NCBI GenBank assembly: GCA_963593685.1
Contig: CAVBBP010000048.1
Coordinates: forward strand, 1 to 17,454
Length of the DNA stretch: 17,454 bases
Source: W0P28-013 sp963593685
GTDB taxonomy: Bacteria > Bacteroidota > Bacteroidia > Bacteroidales > Paludibacteraceae
Direction: 5' to 3'
Positions 14,508 through 17,454 of the stretch are shown here, one piece after another. Position 1 is the stretch's first letter. The number at the start of each line of letters is the position of its first letter. A program made the position numbers and the translations under genes. The notes below the pieces were generated by a model that worked only from the letters and a program-made list of their open reading frames with translations, had not been told where the DNA came from and made no database searches.

Positions 14508-15419
14508 ATGAAGCAAAAAACGCTCGGAGCGGCTTTCACACTGACAGGCAAAGGCCTCCACACAGGCCTCCAAATAGAGATGCGCATGATGCCCACCGCC
14601 GAAAACAGTGGCTATACCATTCGCCGCATCGACCTACCGAACCAACCCGAAATCAAGGCGTTGGCCGAAAATGTAACCGAAACGACACGCGGCACTGTGT
14701 TGCGCCAAAACGACGCGCAGGTCAGCACCGTGGAACACGGACTGGCGGCACTCTACGCCTCGGGCATCGACAACTGCCTCATCGAAGTGAATGCGCCCGA
14801 ATTTCCGATACTGGACGGCAGCGCACGCATCTACATGGAAGAGATTGCCAAAGTGGGCATCGTAGAGCAGCAGGCCGAGAAAAATTTTCTGACCATCACC
14901 GAAAAAGTTTTGTACCAAGCCCCGAACGGCGTTTCGCGCATCGAAATTTTGCCCGACGACCACTTCTCAGTAGCGATTGAAATCGGTTTCGACTCGCCTG
15001 TTTTGAGCCATCAAACTGCGCAAATCGACAACTTTGAAAAATTTGCCACCGAGGTTGCGCCCTGCCGCACCTTTGTGTTTGTGCGCGAACTCGAACCGCT
15101 GCTCAAGATGAACCTCATTCGCGGCGGCGACCTGAACAATGCGCTGGTAATCTACGACAAACCCGTGGCACACGACGAGTTGCAACGCCTCTCCGACCTG
15201 CTCGGACAGCCCTGCCCCAAAGTCGATTCGCTCGGCTACTTGAGCGCACTGCGCTTCGAAAACGAGCCTGCCCGCCACAAACTGCTCGACCTGATAGGCG
15301 ACCTCTCGCTCGTAGGGCAACCCATCTTGGGCAAAGTCGTCGCCAAGCACCCCGGCCACAGCGTCAATACCGCGCTCGGCAAACAAATACGGGCGCAATT
15401 GACAATTGACAATGGATAA
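14508..15419 (+). CDS. lpxC: UDP-3-O-acyl-N-acetylglucosamine deacetylase, without fused FabZ
   Basis: LpxC is the zinc-dependent deacetylase that commits the pathway to lipid A. In the 303-residue protein the ligands and catalytic residues are all present: E76-H77 in STVEHG, H257 and D261 in HKLLDLIGD, and H284 in KHPGHS. NAPEFPILDGSA and the Bacteroidetes-type insert around residues 180-212 are also seen. In most Bacteroidetes LpxC is the N-terminal half of a LpxC-FabZ fusion of about 460 residues. Here the protein ends soon after the LpxC domain, and its last seven codons (QLTIDNG) and stop are part of a TTGACAATTGACAATGG repeat. No FabZ sequence is visible before lpxA. The deacetylase itself should be active. 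A longer frame opening at 14148 overlaps lpxD and is not real. Confidence 0.95.
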   Translation: MKQKTLGAAFTLTGKGLHTGLQIEMRMMPTAENSGYTIRRIDLPNQPEIKALAENVTETTRGTVLRQNDAQVSTVEHGLAALYASGIDNCLIEVNAPEFPILDGSARIYMEEIAKVGIVEQQAEKNFLTITEKVLYQAPNGVSRIEILPDDHFSVAIEIGFDSPVLSHQTAQIDNFEKFATEVAPCRTFVFVRELEPLLKMNLIRGGDLNNALVIYDKPVAHDELQRLSDLLGQPCPKVDSLGYLSALRFENEPARHKLLDLIGDLSLVGQPILGKVVAKHPGHSVNTALGKQIRAQLTIDNG

Positions 15420-15431
15420 TTGACAATTAAG
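15397..15431. repeat. ATTGACAATT-type repeat forming the lpxC 3' end
   Basis: Units of ATTGACAATT and ATTGACAATGGATA alternate through this stretch. It covers the last codons and the stop of lpxC and runs into the spacer. Compositionally it belongs with the AT-rich TTATGAATT-type repeats near 1263-1285, not with lpxC coding sequence. Confidence 0.7.
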
Positions 15432-15476
15432 TCGCAAGATGTGAGTAGCAAGTAGCAAGAATAGTTAGGTTGATGA

Positions 15477-15506
15477 GTTGATTGGTTGATTGGTTGATTG
15501 GTTGAT
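15477..15506. repeat. GTTGATTG tandem repeat
   Basis: Three perfect tandem copies of the octamer GTTGATTG (15477-15500) are followed by a partial fourth. The spacing is zero, so it is a microsatellite-like tract prone to slippage. AGTAGCAAG appears twice just upstream (15444-15458). Confidence 0.8.
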
Positions 15507-15564
15507 AAGTTTAACGCATTAGTAAAAATTAGCGAGGCAAAAACAATTTTCAAAACTTCAAATA

Positions 15565-15640
15565 CTTTCAACTTTATACACTTTTCACTTTATACACCTT
15601 CATACTTTCACACTTTCACACTTTATAAACTTTATAAACT
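15565..15640. repeat. Pyrimidine-rich dispersed repeat (copy D)
   Basis: CTTTCAACTTTATACACTTT then TCACTTTATACACC matches copies B and C with a few changes. It is followed by tandem CTTTCACA units (15605-15620) and a double CTTTATAAA (15621-15638). It ends five bases before the lpxA ATG. Confidence 0.75.
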
Positions 15641-15644
15641 AATT

Positions 15645-16424
15645 ATGACACAACCATTTGCAAGTATTCACCCAAGCGCAAAAATAGCCGACAGTGTGGT
15701 TATTGAGCCGTTTTGTGTGATAGAAAAAAATGTAACTATCGGTGCTGGGACGCACATTGGTCCTAATGTAACCATCTACGAAAACACCACCATCGGCGAA
15801 AACTGCCGCATTTTTCCGGGAGCAGTCGTTGGGGCAATTCCGCAAGATTTGAAATTCAAAGGCGAAGAGACCTACACTATTATCGGCAACAACACCACGC
15901 TGCGCGAATGTGTAACCGTGCACCGCGGCACCGCCTCGAAAGGCAAAACCGTGATTGGCAACAACTGCTTGGTGATGGCCTACTGCCATGTGGCGCACGA
16001 CTGCCGTTTGGCCAACAACATCATCATGTCGAACTGCACGCAACTGGCTGGCGAAGTGGTGGTTGACGACTACGCCGTGATTGGCGGCGGCACGCTCGTT
16101 CACCAATTCACGCACATCGGCAAACATGTGATGGTGCAAGGCGGTTCGCGCGTAAACAAAGACATTCCGCCATTCGTCATCGCCGCTCGCGACCCCATTT
16201 CGTACGCTGGCATCAACTCCATCGGGCTGCGCCGACGCGGCTTCACTGGCGAACAAGTGCAGAACATTCAAGATATGTACCGCACCATTTTCCAGTCGGA
16301 CATGAATGTAACGCAAGCCATCGAAACCATCGAAACTACGCTGCCCGCCACCAACGAACGGGACGAAATAATCCTGTTTGTACGCAGTTCGCCACGCGGC
16401 ATTTTGCGCGGCTACAGCCGCTAA
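15645..16424 (+). CDS. lpxA: UDP-N-acetylglucosamine O-acyltransferase
   Basis: LpxA carries out the first step of lipid A synthesis, moving a hydroxyacyl chain from acyl carrier protein to UDP-GlcNAc. The 259-residue protein is a left-handed beta-helix of hexapeptide repeats (about 5-185) with a C-terminal helical domain. The catalytic histidine is H118 in CHVAHDC, matching H125 of E. coli. NCTQLAGEVVVDDYAVIGGG and the C-terminal RRRGFTGEQ are also typical. The frame runs open upstream to 15498, through repeats, but MTQPFASIHPSA is the normal LpxA start. No consensus promoter is seen in the repeat-filled spacer, so it probably depends on read-through from lpxD-lpxC. Confidence 0.96.
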   Translation: MTQPFASIHPSAKIADSVVIEPFCVIEKNVTIGAGTHIGPNVTIYENTTIGENCRIFPGAVVGAIPQDLKFKGEETYTIIGNNTTLRECVTVHRGTASKGKTVIGNNCLVMAYCHVAHDCRLANNIIMSNCTQLAGEVVVDDYAVIGGGTLVHQFTHIGKHVMVQGGSRVNKDIPPFVIAARDPISYAGINSIGLRRRGFTGEQVQNIQDMYRTIFQSDMNVTQAIETIETTLPATNERDEIILFVRSSPRGILRGYSR

Positions 16425-16444
16425 AAACGGCAGCAAACAGCACC

Positions 16445-16480
16445 AAAAGCGCAGAACTTGAGCGAGTTTTGCGCTTTTTT
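16445..16480 (+). terminator. Intrinsic terminator after lpxA
   Basis: AAAAGCGCAGAAC (16445-16457) pairs with GTTTTGCGCTTTT (16466-16478) along 13 bp, with one G-U pair and an 8-base loop, running into six T (16475-16480). Confidence 0.8.
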
Positions 16481-16490
16481 GCGTCAAAAT

Positions 16491-16521
16491 TTTGCACATC
16501 GAAAAAAAAGCCGTAACTTTG
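16491..16521 (+). promoter_or_regulatory. deoD promoter
   Basis: TTTG at 16491-16494 and TAACTTTG at 16514-16521 are separated by 19 bases. Both boxes match the consensus. The predicted leader to the ATG at 16579 is about 50 bases. Confidence 0.85.
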
Positions 16522-16578
16522 TAGTTGCGACTGCCGCAAAGCAGAAATCAAAAAAAACAACTAAAAAAATCTAATACT

Positions 16579-17289
16579 ATGGGAGAGAACACACCAACCC
16601 CACACATTGGGGCAAAGTACGGCGAGATTGCCGAAACCGTCATCATGGCGGGCGACCCACTGCGCGCCAAACTGATGGCCGAACGCTTTTTGGAAAATCC
16701 AGTGCAATTCAACAATGTGCGCGGTATGCTTGGCTTTACTGGCACATACAAAGGCAAACGCGTTTCGGTGATGGGACACGGCATGGGCATTCCGTCGATC
16801 GGCATCTACACCTACGAACTGTACAACTTCTACGGCGTTAAAACCATTATCCGCGTTGGCTCGTGTGGTGCACGCCAAATGCATATCCATGTAGGCGACA
16901 TCGTTATCGCTATGGGCGCTTGCACCGACAGCCACTATGCCGACCAATACGAACTGCCTGGCACATACGCGCCAATCGCATCGTTCGAACTTGTGCGCGC
17001 TGCCGCCGATGCCTGCGAAAAACTCGGCTACACCTACCATGTGGGCAATGTTTTTGCTGCCGACATATTCTACAACCAGCACAGCAAGCGTGGCAACTGG
17101 ACAAAAATGGGCGTGCTTGCCGACGAGATGGAGAGCCCTGCGCTCTACATGAACGCCGCTGTTACAGGCAACAAAGCACTCTGCATCTGCACCGTAAGCG
17201 ACCACATTCTGACAGGCGAAGCCACCACCGCCGAAGAGCGTCAAACCACATTTACCAAAATGATGGATGTAGCGTTCAGCATTATTTGA
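16579..17289 (+). CDS. deoD: Purine nucleoside phosphorylase, DeoD type
   Basis: DeoD splits purine (deoxy)nucleosides with phosphate in the cytoplasmic salvage pathway. The 236-residue protein matches the hexameric family: HIGAKYGEIAETVIMAGDPLRAK in pieces at 9-31 (GDPLRA at 25-30 binds phosphate), RVGSCGA at 92-98, EMES at 183-186 and the catalytic aspartate D208 in SDH. One variation is EMESPALY where E. coli has EMEAAGIY; the glutamate itself is kept. The frame is open to an ATG at 16525, but that lies only a few bases from the promoter and adds a lysine-rich, non-family stretch, so 16579 is chosen. It is a single-gene unit between two terminators. Confidence 0.96.
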   Translation: MGENTPTPHIGAKYGEIAETVIMAGDPLRAKLMAERFLENPVQFNNVRGMLGFTGTYKGKRVSVMGHGMGIPSIGIYTYELYNFYGVKTIIRVGSCGARQMHIHVGDIVIAMGACTDSHYADQYELPGTYAPIASFELVRAAADACEKLGYTYHVGNVFAADIFYNQHSKRGNWTKMGVLADEMESPALYMNAAVTGNKALCICTVSDHILTGEATTAEERQTTFTKMMDVAFSII

Positions 17290-17310
17290 CGATTACACCC
17301 TATAATAATA

Positions 17311-17350
17311 AGAAATCGGGCTTCAAAATTTTTGAAGTCCGATTCTTTTA
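17311..17350 (+). terminator. Intrinsic terminator after deoD
   Basis: AATCGGGCTTC (17314-17324) pairs with GAAGTCCGATT (17334-17344), one G-U pair included. An A/T loop that can pair further lies between them, and CTTTTA follows. Confidence 0.75.
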
Positions 17351-17351
17351 T

Positions 17352-17370
17352 GGGGATTTCTATAAATTCC
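17352..17370. repeat. Second copy of the GGGGAYTTCTATAAATTCC element
   Basis: This 19-base stretch differs from 7671-7689 by one base (T for C at the sixth position). Both copies lie just downstream of a gene or terminator. Confidence 0.55.
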
Positions 17371-17406
17371 TTTGTAGTTTCTCAAGTAAATTTTTCTGTC
17401 TTTTTC

Positions 17407-17439
17407 GTTCATTTCTTTTGACGACCAAAAGAAACGAAC
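17407..17439. repeat. Long inverted repeat at the window edge
   Basis: GTTCATTTCTTTTG (17407-17420) and CAAAAGAAACGAAC (17426-17439) form a 14-bp stem with one A-C mismatch and an ACGAC loop. It could be a bidirectional terminator for a convergent gene beyond the window, or another dispersed palindrome. Confidence 0.55.
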
Positions 17440-17454
17440 CAATTTTGCGATTTA

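Noticed and set aside
15477..15506. Tandem GTTGATTG units as a CRISPR array
   Set aside because: The units are eight bases with no spacers and there are no cas genes; it is a simple tandem repeat.
15498..15644. N-terminal extension of LpxA
   Set aside because: It is encoded entirely by repeats, is absent from the family, and precedes a perfect LpxA start.

Overview
The window looks like a chromosomal segment from a member of the Bacteroidetes, most likely Bacteroidales. Several promoters match the phylum-specific form TTTG-N19/20-TAnnTTTG. The clusters rplM-rpsI-rpsB-tsf and lpxD-lpxC-lpxA have the phylum's order. The L13 and S9 N-termini, starting MDTLSF and MEVVNA, are of the Bacteroidetes type, and Shine-Dalgarno sequences are largely absent. 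Coding DNA is moderately GC-rich while the spacers are AT-rich and full of small repeats. I cannot name a genus.

Layout, left to right. (1) Positions 47-1066, minus strand: a DUF1016/YhcG-type PD-(D/E)xK protein, with the remnant of a second copy's 3' end just upstream. (2) 1409-5417, minus strand: a PhoH-like PIN/ATPase, a polysaccharide flippase of the MOP superfamily, and thioredoxin reductase. (3) 5418-5821: a divergent regulatory region with the trxB promoter on minus and a 4.5S/SRP RNA gene (ffs) with a perfect promoter on plus, followed by a patch of repeats. (4) 5822-10160, plus strand: a YgjP-type zinc metallopeptidase, dTDP-glucose 4,6-dehydratase (rfbB), an outer-membrane polysaccharide export lipoprotein (OPX, Wza-like) and a kinase-less Wzz/PCP protein. 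(5) 10191-13359, plus strand: a translation cluster rplM-rpsI-rpsB-tsf with its own promoter, structured leaders ahead of rplM and rpsB, a terminator-like hairpin between rpsB and tsf, and a strong terminator after tsf. (6) 13441-16480, plus strand: the lipid A cluster lpxD-lpxC-lpxA. (7) 16491-17350: purine nucleoside phosphorylase deoD with its own promoter and terminator.

How the genes work together. LpxA, LpxD and LpxC carry out early lipid A synthesis. RfbB, OPX, PCP and the separately placed flippase contribute to surface polysaccharide assembly. Nearly all the rest is core housekeeping.

The most unusual signals are as follows. LpxC stands alone without the FabZ domain to which it is usually fused in this phylum, and repeat-rich noncoding DNA occupies the place where FabZ would be. 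Small dispersed repeats abut or overwrite the 3' ends of phoH, trxB and lpxC. RNA structures lie inside the ribosomal protein cluster. I found no CRISPR array, no tRNA or rRNA, no complete mobile element, and no clear new multi-gene system.
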